Positions 53,795 to 61,388 of a stretch of DNA of 64,000 nucleotides are shown in pieces. Below the pieces are notes generated by a model that saw nothing but the letters and a program-made list of their open reading frames with translations, searched no databases and was not told where the DNA came from. The DNA comes from Oerskovia sp042887685 (GTDB lineage: Bacteria; Actinomycetota; Actinomycetes; Actinomycetales; Cellulomonadaceae): NCBI RefSeq assembly GCF_042887685.1, contig NZ_JBHVOS010000005.1:124001-188000 (forward strand), written 5' to 3'. Position 1 is the first letter of the stretch, and every line of letters starts with the position of its first letter. The translations under genes were made by a program, and so were the position numbers.

Positions 53795-55012
53795 TCAGCG
53801 GTCGGCCCAGGCCTCCGGGTATCCGGGCAGGTCCTCGCCGCCGAACTTCGCGTAGTGCAGCGAGGGCATGTCCTTGTTGGCCTCGAGGTACGTGTCGAGG
53901 TCGTCCTCGGTGATGGGCGACTGCGGCAGGACCCACTCGGCCGGGACCTGCTCGCCGTTCCAGATCTTCTGGGCCGCGAGCACAGGCGTACGCCACTGGA
54001 ACGTCGAGTAGACCGTGCCGAGGGCCGTCATGTCGGTGTCCTTCCACTTGCGCAGGAAGCTCAGCTCGTCCTCACCCATGAACACGGGGTAGGGCTTGCC
54101 GGCGTCCTCGAACGCCTCGACCGCCGCGACCGCGCCGTCACCCGCGTCCATCCAGATGCCGTCCACGTCACCGCGCTGCAGGTACTGCGTCACGATGTCC
54201 TTGATCTTCGCGCCGTCACCACCGGTGAACTCCTGGCCCACGACCTCGATCTCGCTCTCGGAGAAGATCTTGTCCGCCGCGGCCCAGCGGTTCTCCAGCA
54301 CGTCGACCCCCGGGAGCACCCGCAGCGCGAGGACCTTCGAGCCGGGCTCGAGGTTCTCGACGAGGAACTCCGCACCGTCGGCGCCGTAGGCGTAGCCGCC
54401 GATCGGGTGGATGTACGTCACCATGCAGTCCGTGTTGACGCCGCGGTCGAACACGATGACGGGCTTGCCCGACGCGCACGCCGCCTCGACCGCAGGGGTC
54501 AAGGTCGCCGTGGTCGAGGGCGAGATGATGATCGCGTCGCAGTCACCGGCCTCCACGAACGCCTGGATGTCGGTGATCTGCTTGTTGTCGTCGTCCGCGG
54601 CGTCCGAGACGCGGAACTCCGAGATGTCGCCCGAGGCCTTGAGGACCTCGACCTGCTGCTGCATCGTGATGAACGCGGTCACGCGCCACGGGTTGGACAG
54701 CGACGCGTTGGAGAAGCAGAGCTTCTTGCCGCCCTCCTTCGTGTACTGCGCGGTGTCCACGTACTCGGGGTCGATCGCCTGCAGCCACGGCTGGCCCGCA
54801 GGTCCCTCGGGCACCGCGGTGCGCTGCGCGAGCTGGCGGTCGTAGTCGGCCTGCACGAACCACTGGCTGTTCGCACCGGACTCGTTCGACTCCTCTTCCG
54901 AGGCGGTGGCCCCTCCGGCGGCGGGGGCGTCGGGCACGTCGGTGCTGCACGCAGCGGTGAACAGCAGTGCCGCGGTCACGGCCCCTGCCATGAGAACTCG
55001 GGAAGAACGCAT
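53795..55012 (-). CDS. Orphan sugar-binding lipoprotein (ribose-type)
   Basis: Type I periplasmic-binding lipoprotein, 405 residues, lipobox TAAC (Cys22) and an acidic Ser/Glu linker. The core has KKLCFSNASLSNPWRVTAFI, AIIISPSTTATLTPAVEAACASGKPVIVFDRGVNTD and VDGIWMDAGDGAVAAVEAF. This is the CUT2/xylose-ribose class that normally works with a permease and ATPase, but none is adjacent, so those must be elsewhere or lost. It sits near a TetR-type regulator and the isomerase/ThuA genes and may feed that pathway. Confidence 0.9.
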   Translation of the reverse strand: MRSSRVLMAGAVTAALLFTAACSTDVPDAPAAGGATASEEESNESGANSQWFVQADYDRQLAQRTAVPEGPAGQPWLQAIDPEYVDTAQYTKEGGKKLCFSNASLSNPWRVTAFITMQQQVEVLKASGDISEFRVSDAADDDNKQITDIQAFVEAGDCDAIIISPSTTATLTPAVEAACASGKPVIVFDRGVNTDCMVTYIHPIGGYAYGADGAEFLVENLEPGSKVLALRVLPGVDVLENRWAAADKIFSESEIEVVGQEFTGGDGAKIKDIVTQYLQRGDVDGIWMDAGDGAVAAVEAFEDAGKPYPVFMGEDELSFLRKWKDTDMTALGTVYSTFQWRTPVLAAQKIWNGEQVPAEWVLPQSPITEDDLDTYLEANKDMPSLHYAKFGGEDLPGYPEAWADR

Positions 55013-55258
55013 TTCCTGCTCCTGATGATCGAGACGTCGTCGTCTGATGGATGCGCTGGACGGTGATGCTGGTGGTGCTGGTGGTGACGGCAGCGGCGGA
55101 CCGCCCGGCAGGAAACGGGCACGCCGCGTCGAACGGGGTGTTCGAGGGTGTTCGGCCTCTCGGGCGGTCTCGGCACCGAGCCGTCCGGGAGGAGGGCGCA
55201 GGACCTGCCGTCAGGACCTGCGGGAGCGGGCCTGCGGGTATCGGCCTGGGGGGTGGGT

Positions 55259-55885
55259 CTAGACCTTCGAGGCCTTCGCGGGACGCCCCGGGACGGGGGT
55301 GCCGAGGAGCGACAGGAGCTGAGCCCTGATCCGGAGCTCGCTCTCCGGTGCACAGGACTGCGGCCGGAACAGCGAGATCTGCTTGGTGCCCTCCATCGCG
55401 GAGAACATCACGCTGACCGCGCTGTCCACGTCGTCGCACTCGAGCTCCCCGGCCCCGACCGCCCGGTGGGTCAGGCCCAGGAAGTACCGTTCCGCCTCGT
55501 CCAGGAATCCTGCCCAGCTTGCCCGGACGTCCTGGTCGTAGAGCGCCTGCGCGACGATCTCCATCGTGAAGACCCGGTTCGCGTCGTCGAGCAGACAGCT
55601 GCGGACCGAGTACGCCACAGCGGCCTCGACCTTCGCGAACGCGCCGGTCGACTGCTCCGTCGCGCCGGTGATCGCCTCTCGCCACTGGCGGTAGTAGACC
55701 CCGCACGCTGCGAGCACGACCTCCTTCTTCGAGGAGTAGTGCCAGTACAGGCTGCCCTTGGTCACCCCGGCGCCTGCCGCGATCGCGTCCATGTTGACCC
55801 CGGCGATGCCTCGCGTCGAGAACAGCGTGAACGCTGCGAGCGCGAGCTCGTCGGGCTTGGCAACAGTGGGCGAGGACGTCGGCAT
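55259..55885 (-). CDS. TetR-family regulator of the ThuA/isomerase locus
   Basis: Repressor of 208 residues. The helix-turn-helix (about 12-58) reads LALAAFTLFSTRGIAGVNMDAIAAGAGVTKGSLYWHYSSKKE, and an effector domain follows. TetR-type near-palindromes with core TACTnACYRGTA occur just upstream of this gene and twice between the isomerase and ThuA genes, so it probably represses itself and that divergent pair. Confidence 0.9.
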   Translation of the reverse strand: MPTSSPTVAKPDELALAAFTLFSTRGIAGVNMDAIAAGAGVTKGSLYWHYSSKKEVVLAACGVYYRQWREAITGATEQSTGAFAKVEAAVAYSVRSCLLDDANRVFTMEIVAQALYDQDVRASWAGFLDEAERYFLGLTHRAVGAGELECDDVDSAVSVMFSAMEGTKQISLFRPQSCAPESELRIRAQLLSLLGTPVPGRPAKASKV

Positions 55886-55906
55886 GACGCCACCCTACCT
55901 CCTTCC

Positions 55907-55921
55907 ATACTCACTGGTACT
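55907..55921. promoter_or_regulatory. TetR operator-like site at its own promoter
   Basis: ATACTCACTGGTACT, an imperfect version of the ATACTGACCAGTAT palindrome at 56983, 22 bases upstream of the TetR start codon. Confidence 0.55.
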
Positions 55922-55975
55922 GCCGTGATCGACACCGGGCGGTCCGGTCGTGCGCCTGCCGACGCACGACCGGGA

Positions 55976-56869
55976 TCAGGCGAACGCGGGCACGCGCTCG
56001 GTGAAGCCGGCCGCGGCGACCTCCTTCCGCAGCCAGGACAGCGAGTCGGCGAGCATCGGACCCCCCTGGCCCTCGCACTCGATGCTGAGCACGCCGTCGA
56101 ACCCGCGGGCGTTGAGCCTCGCGAGGATCTGCCGGATGTTCTCGGCGTTCACGCCGTCCCCGGCGGCCACGTGGCTGATGGCGATACCCGTCGCCCCACC
56201 ACGCACGGAGTCTGCGAGCGACTGCGAGACGTCCTTGATGTGCACGTGGTCGATCTTGTCGAGGAAGCGGTCGGCGAACTCGACCGGGTCGTTGCCCGCG
56301 ATGAAGGTGTTCCCCGTGTCGAGGTTGAGGCGCAGCCACGGGGAGTCCCCGCAGAACGCGAGCATCTCGGCGAGCCAGTCGGGCCTGGTCGTGAAGTAGC
56401 CGTGGACCTCGATGGTCACGACGACCTCGTGGGCCTCGGCGACGCGGATGATCTCGCCGTAGCTCCGCTTCATGAGGTCGAGGGCCTCGCGATCCTCGAG
56501 CCCCTCGGGCTTGTGGAGGCCGTCGGTCGTGGCTACCCGGGGCGAGCCGGCGAGGGCCGCCCAGGCGATGGCCTTCTGGACGTAGGGCACGCCGACCGTG
56601 AGCCCGTCCCGCCCCGAGAGCGGGTAGGCGGCGTCGATCTGCGAGAACTCGACCCCGTAGGTCGCCATCTTCTTCCGGAGGAGCGCCGGGTCCTCGAGGA
56701 GCGAGACGTGCGGGAAGTAGCCGAGCCCGTGGATCCAGCAGGCGCCCTCGATCACGCCCGGCTCGATGTAGTGGACGTCGTTCTCCTGCGCCCAGGCCAG
56801 GGCCTGCTCGAACGACTTGTGGCTGGAGTTGAAGGCGTCGGTGTGGAAACCGATCCCGATCTGCGACAT
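55976..56869 (-). CDS. Sugar phosphate isomerase/epimerase family protein
   Basis: Xylose-isomerase-like TIM barrel (AP_endonuc_2 family), 297 residues. Metal-ligand motifs are EVHGYFTT, NLDTGNTFIAG, HVHIKDV and SIECEGQGG. No signal peptide, so cytoplasmic. This family includes enzymes that isomerise or cleave keto-sugars and often accompanies ThuA-domain proteins. It is divergent from the ThuA/dehydrogenase gene, and two TetR-like sites lie between them. Confidence 0.88.
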   Translation of the reverse strand: MSQIGIGFHTDAFNSSHKSFEQALAWAQENDVHYIEPGVIEGACWIHGLGYFPHVSLLEDPALLRKKMATYGVEFSQIDAAYPLSGRDGLTVGVPYVQKAIAWAALAGSPRVATTDGLHKPEGLEDREALDLMKRSYGEIIRVAEAHEVVVTIEVHGYFTTRPDWLAEMLAFCGDSPWLRLNLDTGNTFIAGNDPVEFADRFLDKIDHVHIKDVSQSLADSVRGGATGIAISHVAAGDGVNAENIRQILARLNARGFDGVLSIECEGQGGPMLADSLSWLRKEVAAAGFTERVPAFA

Positions 56870-56895
56870 GAGACTCCTTCGTCTGGGTAGGAACG

Positions 56896-56909
56896 TACTG
56901 ACCGGTGCA
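56896..56909. promoter_or_regulatory. TetR operator-like site before the isomerase gene
   Basis: GTACTGACCGGTGC shares TACTGACCRGT with the perfect site at 56983 and lies 27 bases upstream of the isomerase ATG. Confidence 0.55.
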
Positions 56910-56982
56910 GGGTGCTCTTCGGGGAATCTGCGGCCTCAGCGTTCAGATCCCGTAGCGAGACGCGGCCCCGTGAGCCACCACC

Positions 56983-56996
56983 ATACTGACCAGTAT
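56983..56996. promoter_or_regulatory. Perfect TetR-type palindrome ATACTG-AC-CAGTAT
   Basis: Exact 6-2-6 inverted repeat. It abuts the -35 box of the ThuA gene promoter (56996), so binding would exclude RNA polymerase. Confidence 0.8.
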
Positions 56997-57024
56997 TGCA
57001 ATGTGGTGACGCTGACACTAGCAT
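56996..57024 (+). promoter_or_regulatory. Promoter of the ThuA/dehydrogenase gene
   Basis: TTGCAA (56996-57001), a 17-base spacer and TAGCAT (57019-57024), about 100 bases before the ATG. Good match to sigma-A-type elements. Confidence 0.7.
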
Positions 57025-57124
57025 CACGATCACGTTCTGACGACCATCAATCAGAAGTCGCCAGGTCGCTGGACGAACGGATCGCAGGGGCCCGACGCAA
57101 CGAAGCGGACACGAGGGAGCACGG

Positions 57125-60100
57125 ATGAGAACGCGAAGAGGGGCCGCACTGGCGGCCTGCCTGGCACTGTCCACAGGACTCGCAGGCGTACTGACAGCAC
57201 CAGCCATCGCCCACGAAGGGCACGAGCACCCGGAGGCGCCGGAGTTCCGGGCGCTGATCTTCTCGGAGACGGCCGGGTTCGTGCACGACTCGGTCCCCGA
57301 GGCCAAGGCCATGTGGGACGAGCTCGCGACGGAGAACGGGTTCGAGGTCGTCCAGGCGACGGACTCGGCGCTCTTCACCGACGAGGGGCTCGCGGACTTC
57401 GACGTGATCGTCCTGGCCCAGGCGTCCGGTGACGTCTGGGACGCGGCCGAGGAGAGGGCTTTCGAGAAGTACGTGCGCGGGGGTGGCGGCGTCGTCGCCA
57501 TGCACAACCCGCTCGACATGGAACCGGGCTTCCCCTTCTACCGCTCGCTCATCGGCACCGAGTTCACCGCGCACTCCGCCGCGGGCACGAAGGGAGAGAT
57601 GGCGGTCGTCGACCACGAGCACCCCTCGACCGCGGACCTGCCCGAGCGCTGGGAGCGCAACGAGGAGTGGTACGGCTTCACCAAGTCGGTGCGTGGCGAC
57701 AAGCACGTGCTGGCCCAGCTCGACCCGACGAGCGTCCCGACGTCGACCCCCGGACGCATGGTCGACCATCCGGTCACGTGGTGCGCGGACTACGAGGGCG
57801 GCCGGACCTGGGTCACCTCGATCGGGCACGCCAAGTCCTCCTACGGAGAGCCGAACGTCCGCAAGCACGCGCTGGGCGGCATCCGCTACGCGGCGGGCGT
57901 CGAGGAGGGTGACTGCGGCGGCACCGTGTGGGACGACTTCGACAAGGTGCCGCTCGACACCAACACCTCGGCCCCCTGGGGCATCGCGGTCGCGGGCGAC
58001 GGTCGGGTCTTCTTCACCGAGCTCGTCCGCGGTCAGGTCAGGATCTACGACCCGGCGCTGCAGAGCACCGTGACGGCCGCGACCATCCCCGTGTACGGGG
58101 GCGGTGAGGACGGCATGCTGGGCCTCGCGCTCGACCCGCAGTTCGCGCAGAACAACTGGGTCTACCTGTACTACTCCCCCCGGGACGGAGGCTCGGTCAA
58201 CCGGCTCTCCCGGTTCACCATGGACGGCAACACCATGCAGCTCGACACCGAGGTCGTGATGCTGGAGGTCCCCGCCGGCCGTGACGACAAGGAGATCGGC
58301 CACACCGGCGGCACGCTGCGCTTCGACGGCCAGGGCAACCTGTGGCTGTCCGTCGGCGACGACGTCGTGCCGTTCGAGTCCTCGGGCTACACCCCGATCG
58401 ACGAGCGACCGGGCCGCGCGCACTTCGACGCCCAGGGCACCTCGGCCAACAGCAACGACCTGCGCGGCAAGCTCCTGCGCATCAGGCCCGAGCCCGACGG
58501 CACGTACTCGATCCCCGCGGGCAACCTGTTCCCCGAGGCCGAGGACGCCGCGGACAAGACCCGGCCCGAGATCTACGCGATGGGCTTCCGCAACCCGTTC
58601 CGCTTCTCGGTCGACGTCGACGGCACGGTCTACCTGGCCGACTACGGGCCCGACGCGGGCAGCGCCAACCCGAACCGTGGCCCCGCAGGCTACGTAGAGT
58701 GGCAGTCCATCAAGGCCCCGGGCAACTACGGCTGGCCGTACTGCCACGCGAACAACATCGCGTACAACGACTTCGACTTCGTGACGAGCACGTCCGGAGC
58801 GAAGTTCGACTGCGCCAACCCGGTCAACACGTCCCCGAACAACACCGGGCTGACCCAGCTCCCGCCGTCGATCCCCGCGGAGGTCTACTACTCCTACGGT
58901 GCGTCGGCGGAGTTCCCGCAGCTCGGCAGCGGTGCGGGTGCGCCCATGGCCGGACCGGTCTACCACTTCGACGACGCGCTCGACTCGGACCGCAAGTGGC
59001 CCGCGTACTTCAGCGGCACGCCGCTGTTCTTCGAGTGGGGCCGCAACTTCATCAAGGAGTTCCCGCTCGCCGCGGACGGCTCGCTGCTCGCGATCAACCC
59101 GGTGCTGTCGAACCAGCAGTTCCTCTCGCCGCTCGACCTGCAGTTCGGGCCCGACGGCGCGCTGTACCTCCTCGAGTGGGGTGGCGGTTTCGGTCGCGAC
59201 AACCCGAACTCGGGCCTGTACCGCGTCGACTACGCCGCCGACGGCAGGGCGCCCACGGCCAAGGCCGCCGCGGACGTCACGACGGGGCTCGCCCCGCTGA
59301 GCGTGACCTTCTCGAGCGAGGGCACCGTCGACCGTGACGGCGACGAGCTCGACTTCGCGTGGGACTTCGGCGACGGCACCACCTCGACCGAGCAGGACCC
59401 GACCCACGTCTACACGACCAACGGCAACTTCGAGGCGCGCCTGACGGTCACGGAGCGCACCGGGTCTGCCAAGACGGGGACCGCCACGGTACCCATCGTC
59501 GTCGGGAACACGAGCCCGGTCGTGACGATCACGGCCCCGCCGAACGGCAGCTTCTTCCGCTGGAACGACGTCCTGCCGTGGAAGGTCGAGGTGACGGACG
59601 CCGAGGACGGCCAGATCGACTGCAAGGACGTCACGGTGCAGCCGGCCCTGGGGCACGACGAGCACGCGCACCCCACGCTGCCCGTCAACGCGTGCGAGGG
59701 CGAGGCGTCGACCATCCTCGACGAGGGACACCTCGAGGCGGACGCGTTCTGGGTCATCGACGCCCGCTACACCGACAAGGGCGGGGCCGCGGGCGTCCAG
59801 CCGATCACGACGAGCGCGACCAACGTCTACCGTCCGACGCGCTTCCAGGCGCACTACTGGGACGAGGTCAAGGGGGTCGCGGTCGAGAACAACGCGGCGG
59901 CCGAGCTCGGTCAGTACGTGGGCGACATCCAGGACGACGACTGGCTGCGCTACGAGGACATGAACTTCCAGGGGATCGACGCCGTGCGCTACCGCGTGTC
60001 GGCCGGTCCGGAGGGCGGCGGCCGGATCGAGATGCGCCTCGGCTCGCCGACCGGTCAGCTCGTGGCCACGACGCCCGTGAACAGCACGGGCGGATGGTTC

Positions 60101-61039
60101 ACCTTCAAGGAGACGGACCCGACGCCGGTCACCGCCCCCGCAGGGACGCACGACGTCTACCTCGTCTTCCGCTCGAACCCGGGGGTCAACTGGTCGATGA
60201 CGCTCGACGTCTTCGAGGCCGTCGGCTCCGGGGTCGGTGTCCCGCCCGAGGGCACGCCCCGCCAGGACACCTCGACCCAGGGGAGCTGGATCGGGAAGTA
60301 CGGCACGGCGGGCTACGCGATTCCCCAGGTGGGCACGCAGCTCCCCCAGGGCGTCACGGTGGCTCCGGTGACGGGGACGCAGGCCTGGACGTGGGAGCAG
60401 AGCACGACCAAGCGGTCGGCGCTCCAGGTCCCGCCCGACGGCGCCGCGCGTCGTGCGTCGACCTGGTTCGGTGCCGGGGCGGCGGTCGACGTCACGGTTC
60501 CTGAGGGGTCGGTCTACGACATGTCGGTGTACGTCGACAGCCACGACATGGCCAGGACGCAGAACGTCCAGGTGCTGCGTGCCGACGGTTCGGTCCTGTA
60601 CCCGGCGTTCTCGGTCTCGGACAACGCCGCAGGCGTGTGGCTCACGTACCGGATCGACTCCTCGGTCCGGGTCAAGGCCGACAAGGTGACCGGGCCGAAT
60701 GCCGTGATCGGCGGCATCTTCCTCGACGTGCCCGACGTCGAGCAGCCCGCGCTCGCCGTCACGGCGACGGTCACCCCGAAGTGCGTCGCGGGGCGGGCGA
60801 CGCTCACGGTCCGCGCGGTCAACGGTGAGGACGTCCCGGTGGACGTCGTCGTCGAGACCCCGCACGGTCACAAGACCTTCGCGGGAGTGGCGCCGGGCAG
60901 GTCGGCACAGCAGTCCTTCGCGACACGGGCCGCCGGCATCCCCGCGGGCGAGGTCACCGTGACCGCGACGGGCGACACAGGATCCGGTCCGATCACCACG
61001 GAGATCGTGACCGGCTACGAGGCGGCCGGATGCAGCTGA
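57125..61039 (+). CDS. Secreted ThuA / PQQ-type sugar dehydrogenase / PKD / CBM6 protein
   Basis: Secreted multidomain protein of 1304 residues. The signal peptide is 1-29 (cut near AIA-HEG). Then come a ThuA-like domain (about 42-260; ALIFSETAGFVHDSV, GGGVVAMHNP), a beta-propeller glucose/sorbosone-dehydrogenase-like domain (about 270-700; GGGEDGMLGLALDP, IGHTGGTLRFDGQGNLWLSVGDD, MGFRNPFRFS), a PKD domain (about 715-795; FAWDFGDGTTSTEQDPTHVY), a CBM6-like module (about 900-1030; QYVGDIQDDDWLRYEDMNF) and two further beta modules. Probably oxidises or binds polysaccharide-derived sugar outside the cell, using PQQ. TetR sites flank its promoter. Confidence 0.88.
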   Translation: MRTRRGAALAACLALSTGLAGVLTAPAIAHEGHEHPEAPEFRALIFSETAGFVHDSVPEAKAMWDELATENGFEVVQATDSALFTDEGLADFDVIVLAQASGDVWDAAEERAFEKYVRGGGGVVAMHNPLDMEPGFPFYRSLIGTEFTAHSAAGTKGEMAVVDHEHPSTADLPERWERNEEWYGFTKSVRGDKHVLAQLDPTSVPTSTPGRMVDHPVTWCADYEGGRTWVTSIGHAKSSYGEPNVRKHALGGIRYAAGVEEGDCGGTVWDDFDKVPLDTNTSAPWGIAVAGDGRVFFTELVRGQVRIYDPALQSTVTAATIPVYGGGEDGMLGLALDPQFAQNNWVYLYYSPRDGGSVNRLSRFTMDGNTMQLDTEVVMLEVPAGRDDKEIGHTGGTLRFDGQGNLWLSVGDDVVPFESSGYTPIDERPGRAHFDAQGTSANSNDLRGKLLRIRPEPDGTYSIPAGNLFPEAEDAADKTRPEIYAMGFRNPFRFSVDVDGTVYLADYGPDAGSANPNRGPAGYVEWQSIKAPGNYGWPYCHANNIAYNDFDFVTSTSGAKFDCANPVNTSPNNTGLTQLPPSIPAEVYYSYGASAEFPQLGSGAGAPMAGPVYHFDDALDSDRKWPAYFSGTPLFFEWGRNFIKEFPLAADGSLLAINPVLSNQQFLSPLDLQFGPDGALYLLEWGGGFGRDNPNSGLYRVDYAADGRAPTAKAAADVTTGLAPLSVTFSSEGTVDRDGDELDFAWDFGDGTTSTEQDPTHVYTTNGNFEARLTVTERTGSAKTGTATVPIVVGNTSPVVTITAPPNGSFFRWNDVLPWKVEVTDAEDGQIDCKDVTVQPALGHDEHAHPTLPVNACEGEASTILDEGHLEADAFWVIDARYTDKGGAAGVQPITTSATNVYRPTRFQAHYWDEVKGVAVENNAAAELGQYVGDIQDDDWLRYEDMNFQGIDAVRYRVSAGPEGGGRIEMRLGSPTGQLVATTPVNSTGGWFTFKETDPTPVTAPAGTHDVYLVFRSNPGVNWSMTLDVFEAVGSGVGVPPEGTPRQDTSTQGSWIGKYGTAGYAIPQVGTQLPQGVTVAPVTGTQAWTWEQSTTKRSALQVPPDGAARRASTWFGAGAAVDVTVPEGSVYDMSVYVDSHDMARTQNVQVLRADGSVLYPAFSVSDNAAGVWLTYRIDSSVRVKADKVTGPNAVIGGIFLDVPDVEQPALAVTATVTPKCVAGRATLTVRAVNGEDVPVDVVVETPHGHKTFAGVAPGRSAQQSFATRAAGIPAGEVTVTATGDTGSGPITTEIVTGYEAAGCS

Positions 61040-61092
61040 CCGCCCTCGGGGCTCCTCGCACCTACCTCTCCTGAGGTGCTCGGAGCTCCTCA

Positions 61093-61148
61093 CGAGCCCG
61101 GGGTCGGCGTCGTCCTTCTGTCGGACGGCGACGCCGGCTCCGGGCTCG
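61093..61148. terminator. Long hairpin after the ThuA gene
   Basis: CGAGCCCGG (61093-61101) pairs with CCGGGCTCG (61140-61148), and inner bases of GTCGGCGTCGTCC and GGACGGCGACGCC extend the stem. Probable terminator of the 3.9-kb gene. Confidence 0.75.
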
Positions 61149-61164
61149 ACCCTGACGGGAAAAG

Positions 61165-61202
61165 CACGAAGGCCAGGAACCTTGCGGTTCCTGGCCTTCG
61201 TG
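61165..61202 (-). terminator. Intrinsic terminator of tRNA-Arg
   Basis: CACGAAGGCCAGGAACC (61165-61181) pairs perfectly with GGTTCCTGGCCTTCGTG (61186-61202). On the minus strand it is followed by GCTTTTCCC, giving the T-run rare in this GC-rich window. Confidence 0.9.
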
Positions 61203-61208
61203 TCTCTG

Positions 61209-61281
61209 TGCGCCCGGAGGGATTCGAACCCCCAACCTTCTGATCCGTAGTCAGATGCTCTATCCGTTGAGCTACGGGCGC
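61209..61281 (-). tRNA. tRNA-Arg (anticodon ACG)
   Basis: A 73-nt cloverleaf: acceptor GCGCCCG/CGGGCGC, D-arm AGCTCAACGGATAGAGC, anticodon stem TCTGA/TCAGA with loop CTACGGA (anticodon ACG, A34 expected to become inosine and read CGU/CGC/CGA), T-arm GGGGGTTCGAATCCCTC, discriminator A. CCA is not encoded, unlike tRNA-Gly here. Confidence 0.97.
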
Positions 61282-61318
61282 CCGGCTGTTCGCGATTTCT
61301 CTTGAGCAGCCGTCGAGA

Positions 61319-61348
61319 AGACTACAACGAGATTCGCCGGATACTCAA
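61319..61348 (-). promoter_or_regulatory. tRNA-Arg promoter
   Basis: Minus strand TTGAGT (61343-61348), 18-base spacer, TAGTCT (61319-61324), 38 bases before the tRNA. Confidence 0.65.
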
Positions 61349-61388
61349 ACCGATACGGGCTGACCAGCCGCTTCGTGACGCACGACAC

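Noticed and set aside
57047..61093. Long antisense frame opposite the ThuA protein
   Set aside because: Arg/Val/Asp-rich low-complexity translation without domains; typical shadow of a GC-rich gene.
61282..61388. Attachment site or integration scar at tRNA-Arg
   Set aside because: No duplicated tRNA 3' end, integrase gene or composition change is seen near either tRNA.
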